Shown here: positions 1-8,153 of the stretch, in pieces | Layout of the letters: each line of letters begins with the position of its first letter | Position numbering within the stretch: position 1 is the first letter of the stretch | Assembly (NCBI GenBank): GCA_025362795.1 | Contig: JANYFE010000056.1 | Location: 1 to 53,887 of the forward strand | Length of the DNA stretch: 53,887 bases | Origin: Rhodobacterales bacterium | GTDB lineage: Bacteria > Pseudomonadota > Alphaproteobacteria > Rhodobacterales > Rhodobacteraceae | Direction: 5' to 3' | Position numbers and translations under genes: made by a program | The notes under the pieces: generated by a model | What the model was told of the DNA's origin: nothing | Databases searched by the model: none | What the model saw: only the letters and a program-made list of their open reading frames with translations

Positions 1-74
1 GCCACAGTCAGCCCGGCTTCCTGCTCCTTGATCATCCCAATGATCTGCGTCTCGGTGAAACGGCTCTTTCGCAT
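1..74 (-). CDS. IS3-family transposase OrfA, N-terminal fragment
   Basis: Only the first 24 codons lie in the window. They read MRKSRFTETQIIGMIKEQEA, then GLTV, the typical N-terminus of IS3-family OrfA proteins (IS407-like group): a helix-turn-helix DNA-binding protein that works with OrfB, normally through programmed frameshifting. AAGGAG sits eight bases before the ATG. The gene is cut by the window edge rather than visibly mutated, so it may be intact in the genome. Confidence 0.75.
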   Translation of the reverse strand, partial: MRKSRFTETQIIGMIKEQEAGLTV

Positions 75-140
75 TCGTCTGCTCCTTCAGGGTTGGGCAG
101 ACTCTACACCAGACTGAGGGAACTTCCGGGGGGCAGGTCA
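1..140 (-). mobile_element. Terminal part of an IS3-family insertion sequence
   Basis: This is the upstream end of an IS3-type element that runs off the left edge. Read on the minus strand it begins TGACCTGCCCCCCGGAAG, has an untranslated lead-in of about 65 bases, and enters a transposase orfA with a good AAGGAG ribosome site. The outer boundary at base 140 is inferred from the TGAC.. terminus; the other end and any target duplication are outside the window. The element ends 71 bases before the first chromosomal gene, so it may have displaced or supplied that gene's promoter. Confidence 0.7.
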
Positions 141-211
141 CCATCTCTGGCGGGGCTGTTGCCGCCTGCGGATTCTGCTAAGGCTGCGGCGGTAGTGTTG
201 GGGAGTGCGAC

Positions 212-1261
212 ATGACGCATCTTTGGGTGCGCGCCGAGCAGCGGGCGCATGAGGAACGGGTGGGGCTGACGCCGGAGGGGGCTGCTGCTTTGGTGAAGGC
301 GGGGTTGCGGGTGACGGTCGAGGAAAGCCATGTCCGCGCGATTCCGATTGACGGCTACCGGGCGGCAGGCTGCGAGATTGTGGTCGAGAACCTGTGGCCG
401 GAGGCGCCTGCGGATGCGATCATCTTCGGGCTGAAGGAGTTGCCGGAGGACGGCACGCCGCTGCGGCACCGGCACATCATGTTTGGGCATGCGTTCAAGG
501 GCCAGCCTGCCGGGCGGGTGTTGTTGCAGCGGTTCAAGGCCGGCGGCGGCGCGTTGTATGATCTGGAGTATCTCGTTGGCGAGGACGGTCGACGGGTGGC
601 GGCCTTTGGCTATTGGGCGGGCTATGCCGGCGCGGCGGTGTCGCTCAAGTGCTGGGCGGCGCAGCAGCGGGGCGGGATTTGCGGCCCGGTGACGCGGTAT
701 GATGGCAAGGCGGCGCTGCTGGAAAGTCTGGCTGCGGATTATGCCGGGTTGGGGCGGCCAAGGGCGATCATCATCGGGGCGCTGGGGCGGGTGGGCACTG
801 GCGCTGCGGACTGTCTGACGGCGATGGGGGTGGCGGTCACCAAGTGGGATATGGCCGAGACGGCGTCGGGCGGGCCGTTTCCGCAGGTGCTGGCGCACGA
901 GATTTTCCTCAACTGCATCCTCGCGCGGCCGGGCTGTCCGGTGTTTGTGCCGGCCAGCGCCAAAACGGACCCAAGGGCGCTGACGGTGATTGGCGATATC
1001 GCCTGTGATCCGACCTCGGACTTCTCACCCATCAAGGTCTATGACCGGGCGACCGATTGGGATGCGCCTGCGTTGCGGGTGGCAGAGGTGCCGCCTTTGG
1101 ATGTGACGGCGATTGATAATCTGCCGTCGATGCTGCCGGTGGAATCCTCACAGGATTATGCCGGGCAGTTGCTGGGATCTTTGTTGACGTTGGGGGCTTT
1201 GGACACAGACGTCTGGGGCCGGGCCAAGGCGGAATTTGACGCCCATGTGGCGGCGGTCTGA
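212..1261 (+). CDS. Saccharopine dehydrogenase (NAD+, L-lysine-forming type)
   Basis: The 349-residue protein matches the LYS1-type saccharopine dehydrogenase family (EC 1.5.1.7), which interconverts saccharopine with lysine plus 2-oxoglutarate. The N-terminal alanine-dehydrogenase-like half has the motif RAEQRAHEERVGLTPEGAAA, and the Rossmann half has a dinucleotide loop IIGALGRVGTGAAD near residue 190. Length is normal for the family. A GGGGAG site lies about eight bases before the ATG. It is followed after 13 bases by a second saccharopine-dehydrogenase-like gene, suggesting a two-gene lysine operon. In bacteria with this pair the direction is usually taken to be lysine catabolism; that is inference here. 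An IS end lies just upstream. Confidence 0.85.
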   Translation: MTHLWVRAEQRAHEERVGLTPEGAAALVKAGLRVTVEESHVRAIPIDGYRAAGCEIVVENLWPEAPADAIIFGLKELPEDGTPLRHRHIMFGHAFKGQPAGRVLLQRFKAGGGALYDLEYLVGEDGRRVAAFGYWAGYAGAAVSLKCWAAQQRGGICGPVTRYDGKAALLESLAADYAGLGRPRAIIIGALGRVGTGAADCLTAMGVAVTKWDMAETASGGPFPQVLAHEIFLNCILARPGCPVFVPASAKTDPRALTVIGDIACDPTSDFSPIKVYDRATDWDAPALRVAEVPPLDVTAIDNLPSMLPVESSQDYAGQLLGSLLTLGALDTDVWGRAKAEFDAHVAAV

Positions 1262-1274
1262 GGAGAAGATGATG

Positions 1275-2417
1275 ATGACGATACACTGGTGTGGCACGGG
1301 GCTGTCTTCGGGGCCGGGACTGCGCAAGCTGATCAAGGCCGGCCACGCGGTGGTAGTGTGGAACCGCACGGTCGCCAAGGCTGAGGAAGCGGTGGGGGAT
1401 ATCGCCCGCGATATCCGGGCGTATTCGCTGGACGCGTTGACGGCGGCGTTGCAGCCGGGGGACGTCGCGATTTCGATGCTGACGGTGGATCACCATGTGG
1501 GCATCGCCAAGGCCTGCCTTGCGAAGGGCGCGCATTTCGTGTCGTCGTCGTACATCTCGCCCGAGATGCGGGCGCTGGACGATGCGTTCCGCGATGCGGG
1601 GCTGGTGTCGGTCAATGAGGTCGGGCTGGACCCGGGGATTGACCATCTGATGGCGCATGATCTGGTGGCGCGGTATCGCGCAGCCAAGGGCTATAACGCC
1701 GACAACGTGCTGTCGTTCCTGTCGTATTGCGGCGGTGTGCCGAAGATACCAAACCCGTTCCGCTACAAGTTCTCGTGGGCCCCTTTGGGGGTGCTGAAAG
1801 CGTTGCGGTCGCCGTCGCGCAGCTTGAAGAACTTCACCGAATTGCGGGTGGCGCGGCCGTGGGATGCGATCACGCGGTATGACGCGCCGCTGCCCAGCCC
1901 GGAGAGTTTCGAGGTCTATCCGAACCGCGACAGCTATCCGTTCATGCTGGATTACCGGTTTGATGAAGCCTGGAAAGTCCGCGATTTCGTGCGCGGGACG
2001 ATCCGGCTGAATGGCTGGGCCGAGGCCTGGGCGCCGGTGTTCCGCGAGATCGAAACGCTGAGCGGGCCCGAGGGTGATACGCGGTTGGCCGAGATGGCGG
2101 CAGAGTTCGTGCGCGACAATTCCTATGCGCCGGGCGAACCGGACCGGGTGCTGCTGTTCGTCAGCCTGAAGGCGGAGCGCGAGGGGCGGATCATGTTCGA
2201 CCAGACCTGGGCGATGGACGGCTGGGGCGATGCGCGCGGCACGGCGATGGCACGGCTGGTGTCGACCCCGGTGTCGATGGCGGTGGAATCGATCCTGAAG
2301 CGCGAGATTGCGGTGGGGGTGCATGCCGCCCCGCATGACCCGAAGCTGATAGACAGCTGGCTCGGGCAGGTGCGCGGGTTGGTGCAGTATATGGAGCGGA
2401 TTGACCATCTGGCTTGA
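1275..2417 (+). CDS. Saccharopine dehydrogenase family protein (LYS9-like)
   Basis: This 380-residue protein is of the saccharopine dehydrogenase family that forms glutamate and 2-aminoadipate semialdehyde (EC 1.5.1.10-like). A GTGLSSGPGLRKLI nucleotide-binding turn sits at the N-terminus, followed by VVVWNRT, the end of the second strand of the Rossmann fold. The C-terminal half is the catalytic and dimerisation domain. Three ATG codons stand in a row (1269, 1272, 1275); GGAG at 1262-1265 is best spaced for the second or third, and the third begins MTIHWCG. It would take the product of the upstream enzyme one step further, giving a complete saccharopine route in two proteins. Related reductases act on carboxyspermidine, so the substrate is not certain. 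Confidence 0.8.
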   Translation: MTIHWCGTGLSSGPGLRKLIKAGHAVVVWNRTVAKAEEAVGDIARDIRAYSLDALTAALQPGDVAISMLTVDHHVGIAKACLAKGAHFVSSSYISPEMRALDDAFRDAGLVSVNEVGLDPGIDHLMAHDLVARYRAAKGYNADNVLSFLSYCGGVPKIPNPFRYKFSWAPLGVLKALRSPSRSLKNFTELRVARPWDAITRYDAPLPSPESFEVYPNRDSYPFMLDYRFDEAWKVRDFVRGTIRLNGWAEAWAPVFREIETLSGPEGDTRLAEMAAEFVRDNSYAPGEPDRVLLFVSLKAEREGRIMFDQTWAMDGWGDARGTAMARLVSTPVSMAVESILKREIAVGVHAAPHDPKLIDSWLGQVRGLVQYMERIDHLA

Positions 2418-2422
2418 TTTCT

Positions 2423-2457
2423 CGTAAGTCATGGCTTACGGTTAGTCATGGCTTACG
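2423..2457 (+). promoter_or_regulatory. Repeated palindromic element over the arsR-type start codon
   Basis: A perfect inverted repeat CGTAAG-tcatgg-CTTACG occupies 2423-2440. The 14-base string AGTCATGGCTTACG occurs at 2427-2440 and again at 2444-2457, with 17-base periodicity. The second copy contains the start codon of the ArsR-type gene; the first copy encodes a four-codon reading frame (Met-Ala-Tyr-Gly-stop). A dimeric repressor bound here would block its own transcription or translation, so autoregulation is the likely role (inference). Confidence 0.5.
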
Positions 2458-2756
2458 ATCTGATCCTTGACGCTTTGGGAGACCCGACGCGACGCCGGAT
2501 ATTGGAGGCGTTGCGGGCGGGGCCTATGGCGGTCGGCGATTTGGCCCGGACACAGGCGGTCAGCAGGCCTGCGGTGTCGCAGCATTTGCGGACATTGGAA
2601 AAGGCCGGCCTCGTCTTGGCAGCGCCGCTTGGCAACAGGCGGCTTTATGCCATTCGCCGAGAAGCGCTGGACGAATTGCGCAGCTATCTCGATGGGTTCT
2701 GGAATGAGGTTCTGGCGGCATACAGCGCGGAAATACAACGCAGATTTGGCAATTAG
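2448..2756 (+). CDS. ArsR/SmtB-family transcriptional regulator
   Basis: This 102-residue winged-helix repressor has the usual ArsR layout: an N-terminal LGDPTRRRILEAL helix, the recognition helix SRPAVSQHLRTLEKAGLV around residues 38-56, and a wing. It lacks the CxC metal site of ArsR or SmtB proteins, as expected for the large subgroup paired with AHSA1/SRPBCC proteins. The downstream gene, 11 bases on, is exactly such a protein, so the two form an operon of the ArsR-AHSA1 type. The start codon lies inside a duplicated palindrome that probably serves as operator. The inducer is unknown. Confidence 0.88.
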   Translation: MAYDLILDALGDPTRRRILEALRAGPMAVGDLARTQAVSRPAVSQHLRTLEKAGLVLAAPLGNRRLYAIRREALDELRSYLDGFWNEVLAAYSAEIQRRFGN

Positions 2757-2767
2757 GGAGCGATGAC

Positions 2768-3232
2768 ATGATAGCGCCGCTGATCAAGACCATCGATGTG
2801 CCATGTAGCCAGAAGAACGCCTATGATGTTTTTCTGACCAAGATGGACAGCTGGTGGCCATTGGGAAAGTTTACGGTGTCGGCAATGACCGGAACCCCGG
2901 CACGCGCGATCAGGGTTGATGTCAGGGTCGGCGGCGACATTGTCGAAGTGGGTGGCGACGGGGCCGAAGTGCTGTGGGGCACGATCAGGGTGCTGGAGCC
3001 GCATTCAAGAGTGACCATGGACTTTCACATTCCGCGACCCGGCGACATGGTGACCGGGCGGCCTTTGCTGGAGCTGGACTTTGAAGCCCTGGGGCCGAGC
3101 CAGACCCGGGTGACGTTGACGCAGAGCAACTTTGAGGCACTGGGCGAGATCGGAGCCTCGGTGCGGGGTGGCTATACCTTTGGCTGGCAGGTGATTTTCG
3201 AAGGTGGTTTCAGGGTGGCCTGTGGCGGCTAA
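2768..3232 (+). CDS. SRPBCC/AHSA1 domain protein
   Basis: The 154-residue protein belongs to the SRPBCC (START-like) fold, AHSA1 subgroup. It starts with the strand KTIDVPCSQKNAYDVF, has a central WWPLG motif, and ends in the long C-terminal helix GYTFGWQVIFEGGFR. These proteins have a deep hydrophobic pocket and bind small ligands; no enzyme activity can be assigned. AGGGAG lies before the second of two nearby ATG codons, the first of which (2763) opens only a two-codon frame. Co-transcription with the ArsR-type regulator suggests a shared ligand-response role. The gene ends directly before a palindromic intergenic repeat. Confidence 0.8.
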   Translation: MIAPLIKTIDVPCSQKNAYDVFLTKMDSWWPLGKFTVSAMTGTPARAIRVDVRVGGDIVEVGGDGAEVLWGTIRVLEPHSRVTMDFHIPRPGDMVTGRPLLELDFEALGPSQTRVTLTQSNFEALGEIGASVRGGYTFGWQVIFEGGFRVACGG

Positions 3233-3233
3233 A

Positions 3234-3330
3234 GCGGGATGAGTTTCAACGGAATCGGCATTCACTGCCTCTCGCCAAGGCTCGAACGCGAATTCCGATG
3301 TCCTTGTTTCCATGAAAACTCATCCTGCCC
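3234..3330. repeat. Imperfect 97-bp palindrome, MITE- or REP-like
   Basis: The outer arms are GCGGGATGAGTTTC at 3234-3247 and its near-complement GAAAACTCATCCTGC at 3314-3328. An inner pair, ATCGGCATTC at 3254-3263 and GAATTCCGAT at 3290-3299, differs at one position. Intervening bases also pair partially, so the whole segment could fold into one long hairpin. It lies between the SRPBCC gene and heparinase and carries no reading frame. The structure resembles short non-autonomous elements or repetitive palindromes; no second copy was noticed in the window. Confidence 0.55.
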
Positions 3331-3451
3331 TAAGCCGTGGGACGCCAAATTGCGCCTGCGGGCCAATGCCGTAATGACAGGCAGCGGGCGCGACGGTATG
3401 GTTGAACGCTGAACGACCCGGAACCGGGCGGCACAACAGGGCGCAGCGAGC

Positions 3452-5179
3452 ATGGTCAAAGGGCAGGAGCACGAACATTCGGGCGGCGTGATGGACCGCT
3501 GGGCGATGTGGCGTGCCTTCCGCGTGGCGCCGGCGGGTGGCTTTGTCTCGCAGCCCGAACCGCGCACCATCGGGCTTTATGCCCGGGGCAAGCAGGTGCT
3601 GGCAGGGAATTTCGTCGCCTCCGGCCAGGTGGTGGAACGGCCCGGCGTGCCGATCTGGGATGTCAGCTTTCCAGATCCCGCAATGCGGGCGGAGGTGCAT
3701 GGGTTCGCCTGGCTGGACGATCTGGCGGCGGTGGGCGACAGCAATGCCCGCAAACGGGCGCAGGGCTGGACCTTTGACTGGATCGCGCGGTTTGGCCTTG
3801 GGCGCGGGCCGGGCTGGACGGCGGACCTGACCGGGCGGCGGCTGATCCGCTGGATCAACCATGCGCTGCTGCTGTTGCAAGGTGCCGACAAGGCGCAGTC
3901 TGCGGCGTATTTCCGGGCTTTGTCGGCGCAGACCGCGTTTCTGGCCAAGCGCTGGCAAAAGGCCGCACCGGGGCTGCCCAGGTTCGAGGCGCTGACCGGC
4001 ATGATCTCTGCCGGCCTGGCGCTGGAAGGGATGCAAGGCCATGTCGGGCCGGCGCTGGCGGCACTGGCGCATGATTGCGAGATCGAAATTGATATCGAAG
4101 GTGGGATTCCGACCCGCAACCCCGAAGAATTGCTGGAGGTGTTCACGCTGCTGACCTGGGCCGCGCAGGCTTTGGGCGAGGCGGGGCATCTGGCACCGCC
4201 CGAGCATCTGGCGGCGATGGAACGGATTGCACCGACCTTGCGGGCGCTGCGCCATGCCGACGGTGGTCTGGCGCGGTATCACGGGGGCGGGCGCGGCATG
4301 GAGGGGCGGCTGGACAGCGCCCTGGCCAATGCCGGGGTGCGGGCCCTGCCCTCTGCCGGGCTGGCGATGGGCTTTGCACGACTGTCGGGCGGGCGGACTA
4401 CGGTGATCGTCGATGCGGCAGCACCGCCGGGCGGGCTGGCGGGGACCAAGGCGCATGCCTCGACCAATGCGTTCGAACTGACCTCGGGGCGCCGACCGGT
4501 GATCGTGTCCTGCGGGTCGGGTGCGCCATTCGGGCCGGAGTGGCGGCTGGCGGGGCGGGCCACGGCGTCGCATTCCACGCTGGCGGTCGATGGGTTTTCG
4601 TCGTCGCGTCTGGCGGGGGCGGCGGATCAGGCGCTGACCGACCGGGCCGAGGTGACGACGCTGCGGGTGATCGAGGGCGAGAACGGGGCCGGCGTGCATC
4701 TGGCGCATTCGGGGTGGTCGGCGACCCACGGGGTCAGCCATATCCGCGATCTGATGCTGACCAATGATGGCCGGCATCTGACCGGCATCGACAAGCTGTC
4801 GGCGATATCCACCCCGGAAAAGCGGCGGTTTGAACAGCTGATGGTGGACGGGCGGCTGAAAGGTATCAATTTCGCGCTGCGATTCCATATTCACCCCGAT
4901 GTCGAGGCGCGGCTGGATATGGGGGGCACGGCGGTTTCGCTTGCCCTCAAAAGCGGCGAAATCTGGGTGTTTCGGCAAGAAGGTGCCATGGAAATGGTCC
5001 TTGCCCCCTCGATCTATCTGGAAAAGACTCGCCTTCGCCCACGCCAGACGGTCCAGATTGTGTTGACCGCCCGTGCGATGGATTTTGAAACACGGGTGGG
5101 CTGGACCTTGGCGAAGGCGCAGGATACTCCGCTGGCGATCCGAGATCTGGACCGGGAAGACCTATCGGCCCAGATCTGA
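3452..5179 (+). CDS. Heparinase II/III family protein
   Basis: The 575-residue protein has the two-part build of heparinase II/III-like polysaccharide lyases: a helical toroid over about residues 1-270, then a beta-sandwich Hepar_II_III domain with KAHASTNAFELTSGRRP and SHSTLAVDG around residues 330-385. These lyases cleave uronic-acid-containing glycans by beta-elimination; the substrate here is unknown. No signal peptide is visible. An alternative start at 3491 (MDRWAMWRAF) is possible, as neither ATG has a strong ribosome site. It lies 27 bases before purH, an adjacency common in Rhodobacterales, so it may share that transcript. Confidence 0.85.
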   Translation: MVKGQEHEHSGGVMDRWAMWRAFRVAPAGGFVSQPEPRTIGLYARGKQVLAGNFVASGQVVERPGVPIWDVSFPDPAMRAEVHGFAWLDDLAAVGDSNARKRAQGWTFDWIARFGLGRGPGWTADLTGRRLIRWINHALLLLQGADKAQSAAYFRALSAQTAFLAKRWQKAAPGLPRFEALTGMISAGLALEGMQGHVGPALAALAHDCEIEIDIEGGIPTRNPEELLEVFTLLTWAAQALGEAGHLAPPEHLAAMERIAPTLRALRHADGGLARYHGGGRGMEGRLDSALANAGVRALPSAGLAMGFARLSGGRTTVIVDAAAPPGGLAGTKAHASTNAFELTSGRRPVIVSCGSGAPFGPEWRLAGRATASHSTLAVDGFSSSRLAGAADQALTDRAEVTTLRVIEGENGAGVHLAHSGWSATHGVSHIRDLMLTNDGRHLTGIDKLSAISTPEKRRFEQLMVDGRLKGINFALRFHIHPDVEARLDMGGTAVSLALKSGEIWVFRQEGAMEMVLAPSIYLEKTRLRPRQTVQIVLTARAMDFETRVGWTLAKAQDTPLAIRDLDREDLSAQI

Positions 5180-5206
5180 CCAACCGACCTGCGAGGGGAC
5201 ACCCGC

Positions 5207-6793
5207 ATGACAAATCTCGTCCCAATCGGCCGTGCGCTGATTTCGGTGTCCGACAAGACCGGGCTGATTGACCTGAGCCGGTCTTTGGCGGCGCTGGGGG
5301 TTGAATTGATTTCCACCGGCGGCACGTCGGGCATGTTGCGGGCGGCGGGGCTGGCGGTGCGCGATGTGGCCGATGTGACCGGGTTCCCCGAGATGATGGG
5401 CGGGCGGGTCAAGACCCTGCATCCGAACATTCACGGGGCGCTTCTGGCGTTGCGCGATGACGACGAGCATCTGCTGGCGATGGCTGCGCATGGGATCGAG
5501 CCGATCGACCTGCTGATTTCCAACCTGTATCCGTTCGAGGACACCGTGGCCAAGGGTGCCGACCCTGCGACCTGTATCGAGAATATCGACATTGGCGGGC
5601 CGGCGATGATCCGGGCTGCTGCCAAGAACCACCGTTTCGTGACCGTGGTGACCGACCCTGCGGATTACGGGGCGTTGTTGGACCAGTTGCAGGCGAATGA
5701 CGGGGCGACCGGGCTGGCCTTTCGCCAGAAGCTGGCGCTGGCGGCCTATGCGCGGACGGCGGCCTATGACACGGCGGTGTCGGGCTGGCTTGCCTTGCAG
5801 TTCAAAGAGCCGTTTCCGCGCCATCGGTCGTTTGCGGGAACATTGGCGCAGGGGCTGCGCTATGGCGAGAACCCGCATCAGGCGGCGGCATTCTATACCG
5901 ATGGCTCGCGGCGCGAAGGGGTGGCGACGGCCAGACAATGGCAGGGCAAGGACCTTAGCTACAACAATATCAACGACACTGATGCGGCCTTTGAACTGGT
6001 GGCGGAATTTGCCGCCGACGGGCCGACCTGCGCGATCATTAAACATGCCAATCCGTGCGGCGTGGGCAAAGGCGCGACCCTGCGCGAGGCGTATCTGCGG
6101 GCCTATGCTTGTGACCCGACCTCGGCCTTTGGCGGGATCGTGGCGCTTAACGCACCTTTGGATGCCGAGACGGCGGAGGAGATTGTCAAGATTTTCACAG
6201 AGGTTGTCATCGCGCCGGGGGCTTCGGAAGAGGCGCGGGCGGTGTTTGCGGGCAAAAAGAACCTGCGTCTCTTGACCACCAAAGCGTTGCCGGACCCACG
6301 CGCACCGGGGCTGGCGTTCAAGCAGGTGGCGGGTGGATTTCTGGTGCAGGACCGCGATTATGCCGGGCTGCCCGCGTCGGATCTGAAGGTCGTGACCAAG
6401 GTGCAGCCAACCGAGGCGCAACTGGCCGACATGCTGTTCGCCTGGAAAGTCGCCAAGCATGTCAAGTCGAACGCGATTGTCTATGTCAAGGATGGTGCGA
6501 CCGTCGGGGTCGGGGCGGGCCAGATGAGCCGGGTCGATTCGACGCGGATCGCGGCCCGCAAGGCCGCGGATATGGCCGGGGTTTTGGGGCTGGCGGTCAG
6601 TCCAACGGTTGGGTCGGTCGTCGCATCGGATGCGTTCTTTCCGTTTCCGGATGGTTTGCTGACGGCAGCAGAGGCCGGGGCGGTGGCGGTGATTCAGCCG
6701 GGCGGGTCGATGAATGATGCAGCGGTGATCGCGGCAGCGGATGCAGCGGGCCTGGCGATGGTGTTCACCGGCCAGCGGCATTTCCGGCATTAG
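5207..6793 (+). CDS. purH: Bifunctional AICAR transformylase/IMP cyclohydrolase
   Basis: The 528-residue enzyme catalyses the last two steps of de novo purine synthesis, formylating AICAR with 10-formyl-THF and closing the ring to IMP. The N-terminal MGS-like cyclohydrolase domain begins [20 protein letters not shown] and holds [10 protein letters not shown] and GGRVKTLHP. The C-terminal transformylase domain includes [24 protein letters not shown] and DPTSAFGGI. Length is standard. A GAGGGG ribosome site precedes the ATG. A strong GC hairpin follows about 35 bases after the stop. Confidence 0.97.
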   Translation: MTNLVPIGRALISVSDKTGLIDLSRSLAALGVELISTGGTSGMLRAAGLAVRDVADVTGFPEMMGGRVKTLHPNIHGALLALRDDDEHLLAMAAHGIEPIDLLISNLYPFEDTVAKGADPATCIENIDIGGPAMIRAAAKNHRFVTVVTDPADYGALLDQLQANDGATGLAFRQKLALAAYARTAAYDTAVSGWLALQFKEPFPRHRSFAGTLAQGLRYGENPHQAAAFYTDGSRREGVATARQWQGKDLSYNNINDTDAAFELVAEFAADGPTCAIIKHANPCGVGKGATLREAYLRAYACDPTSAFGGIVALNAPLDAETAEEIVKIFTEVVIAPGASEEARAVFAGKKNLRLLTTKALPDPRAPGLAFKQVAGGFLVQDRDYAGLPASDLKVVTKVQPTEAQLADMLFAWKVAKHVKSNAIVYVKDGATVGVGAGQMSRVDSTRIAARKAADMAGVLGLAVSPTVGSVVASDAFFPFPDGLLTAAEAGAVAVIQPGGSMNDAAVIAAADAAGLAMVFTGQRHFRH

Positions 6794-6827
6794 GATGGTG
6801 GGGGTGGCGCCTTTGACTTCTGGCAGA

Positions 6828-6848
6828 GCGGGGGTTTCACACCCCCGC
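6828..6848 (+). terminator. GC-rich hairpin downstream of purH
   Basis: GCGGGGGT (6828-6835) and ACCCCCGC (6841-6848) form a perfect eight-pair stem around a TTCAC loop. No U-run follows, so intrinsic termination is uncertain. The hairpin plus the following CCTCGTGGAGTATTT resembles a short palindrome that recurs between genes in Rhodobacterales genomes; this is recollection, not a search result. It may stabilise the purH 3' end. Confidence 0.5.
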
Positions 6849-6916
6849 ACCCTCGTGGAGTATTTGCGCAAGGGTAAGGCGAAAGTTGAATCAACTGGGA
6901 AAGGGTGCGGGTTGTG

Positions 6917-7450
6917 ATGAAGCTGCCCTTAGTCCCCGTGGTGGCGCTGGCCACGATTGCGCTGGATCAGGCCAGCAAGCTGGCGGTGGTGTTCGGGTTG
7001 GACCTGCTCAATCGGGGCGAGATTGATGTGTGGCAGCCCTATCTGGTGTTTCGCATGGCGTGGAACCGGGGGATGAACTTTGGCCTGTTTGCGCAGAACA
7101 GCGACATCGGCCGCTGGCTGATGATTGCGGTCGCGCTGGCGATTTCGGTCTGGGTCTGGCTGTGGGTGCGGCGCGAGATGTTGGGGACACGGCCACAGAT
7201 TGCTGCGGGGTTGCTGATTGGCGGGGCTTTGGGCAATGTCATCGACCGGCTGGCGTATGGCGCGGTGGCGGACTTTCTGAATATGTCCTGTTGCAGGATC
7301 GAGAATCCCTTTGCCTTCAATCTGGCGGATGTTGCGATCTTTCTGGGGGCACTGGGTCTGGTGCTGTTTGCCAATGCCGCAGGCGGCGCGCCGCCAGCCG
7401 AAGTCAAGCCGGGGCCAGCCAAGGCCAAGTCGGGGCGAAAGACCCCGTGA
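6917..7450 (+). CDS. lspA: Lipoprotein signal peptidase (signal peptidase II)
   Basis: This inner-membrane aspartyl protease cleaves the signal peptide of diacylated prolipoproteins. The 177-residue protein has four hydrophobic segments, the LDQASK motif in the first (residues 16-21), an MAWNRGMNFGLF loop, and the catalytic aspartates in GNVIDRLAYGAVADFL (D119) and FNLAD (D138). GTG codons at 6905 and 6914 are in frame, but ATG at 6917 is chosen for its distance from AAAGGG. The tail after residue 155 is lysine- and proline-rich. The next gene encodes a lipoprotein, a likely substrate. Confidence 0.93.
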   Translation: MKLPLVPVVALATIALDQASKLAVVFGLDLLNRGEIDVWQPYLVFRMAWNRGMNFGLFAQNSDIGRWLMIAVALAISVWVWLWVRREMLGTRPQIAAGLLIGGALGNVIDRLAYGAVADFLNMSCCRIENPFAFNLADVAIFLGALGLVLFANAAGGAPPAEVKPGPAKAKSGRKTP

Positions 7451-7534
7451 CGCGGCAGGGCGTTTGCGCTAATACGGGCAAAAGTGCAGCCCCCGAAAGC
7501 GGGCGTGCGGAATAGGGCAGGGGGGTCAGGGCGG

Positions 7535-8065
7535 ATGACACGGGTGGTACTCGCAATTGCGGGCGCGGCGTTGTTGGCGCTGACGGCTTGCGGCGGTGGC
7601 ACCAAAACTCCGCATCTGATGAACCTGCGCTCCTCGACCGATGGTCCGGACGAATTCGCCATCCTGCCGCCGAAACCGCTGTCAACGCCGCCTGATCTGG
7701 CCGCGCTGCCCGATCCGACGCCGGGGGGTGAAAACCGGACTGACCAGCACCCGATGGACGATGCGGTGCTGGCGCTGGGTGGCAAGGTTCGTGCGCCGGC
7801 CACCGGGGTTCCTGCCGCGGATGGCGGACTGGTGAACTACGCCGACCGCAAGGGGGTTTCGGCGGATATTCGCGGCGTGATGGCGGCCGACGATCTGCAG
7901 TTCCGCCGCAAGCATCCCGGCAAATTGCTGGAGCGGGCCTTTGGCGTGAACGTCTATTACAAGGCCTATCACGATTACTGGCTGGACGCTTATGCCGAAC
8001 TGGCACGCTGGCGGCAGGCCGGGGTGGCGACGCCCTCTGCGCCGCCGCAAGACGCGGTGAAATAA
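7535..8065 (+). CDS. DUF3035 lipoprotein, BamF-like
   Basis: The 176-residue protein starts with a lipoprotein signal (hydrophobic stretch, then LTAC lipobox with cysteine near residue 19). The mature part is proline-rich and contains LRSSTDGPDEFAI followed by PPKPLSTPPDL, the hallmark of DUF3035. That family has been linked to BamF, an alphaproteobacterial accessory lipoprotein of the outer-membrane beta-barrel assembly machine; the link is from memory and should be treated as probable. The start at 7535 follows GGGGG/AGGGCGG. An in-frame extension to 7484 would bury the signal peptide and was rejected. It sits just after lspA. Confidence 0.75.
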   Translation: MTRVVLAIAGAALLALTACGGGTKTPHLMNLRSSTDGPDEFAILPPKPLSTPPDLAALPDPTPGGENRTDQHPMDDAVLALGGKVRAPATGVPAADGGLVNYADRKGVSADIRGVMAADDLQFRRKHPGKLLERAFGVNVYYKAYHDYWLDAYAELARWRQAGVATPSAPPQDAVK

Positions 8066-8153
8066 CCCTCGCATCCTGTCACAAGCGCGTGGACTGGGCT
8101 TGCATAGCACCGGCTGAAGCGTAGCTTGCGGCCAAGTGGTGTGGAGGGTTTGC

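Noticed and set aside
6794-6916. A riboswitch between purH and lspA
   Set aside because: Apart from the eight-pair hairpin, no conserved purine, ZTP or other aptamer signature was found.
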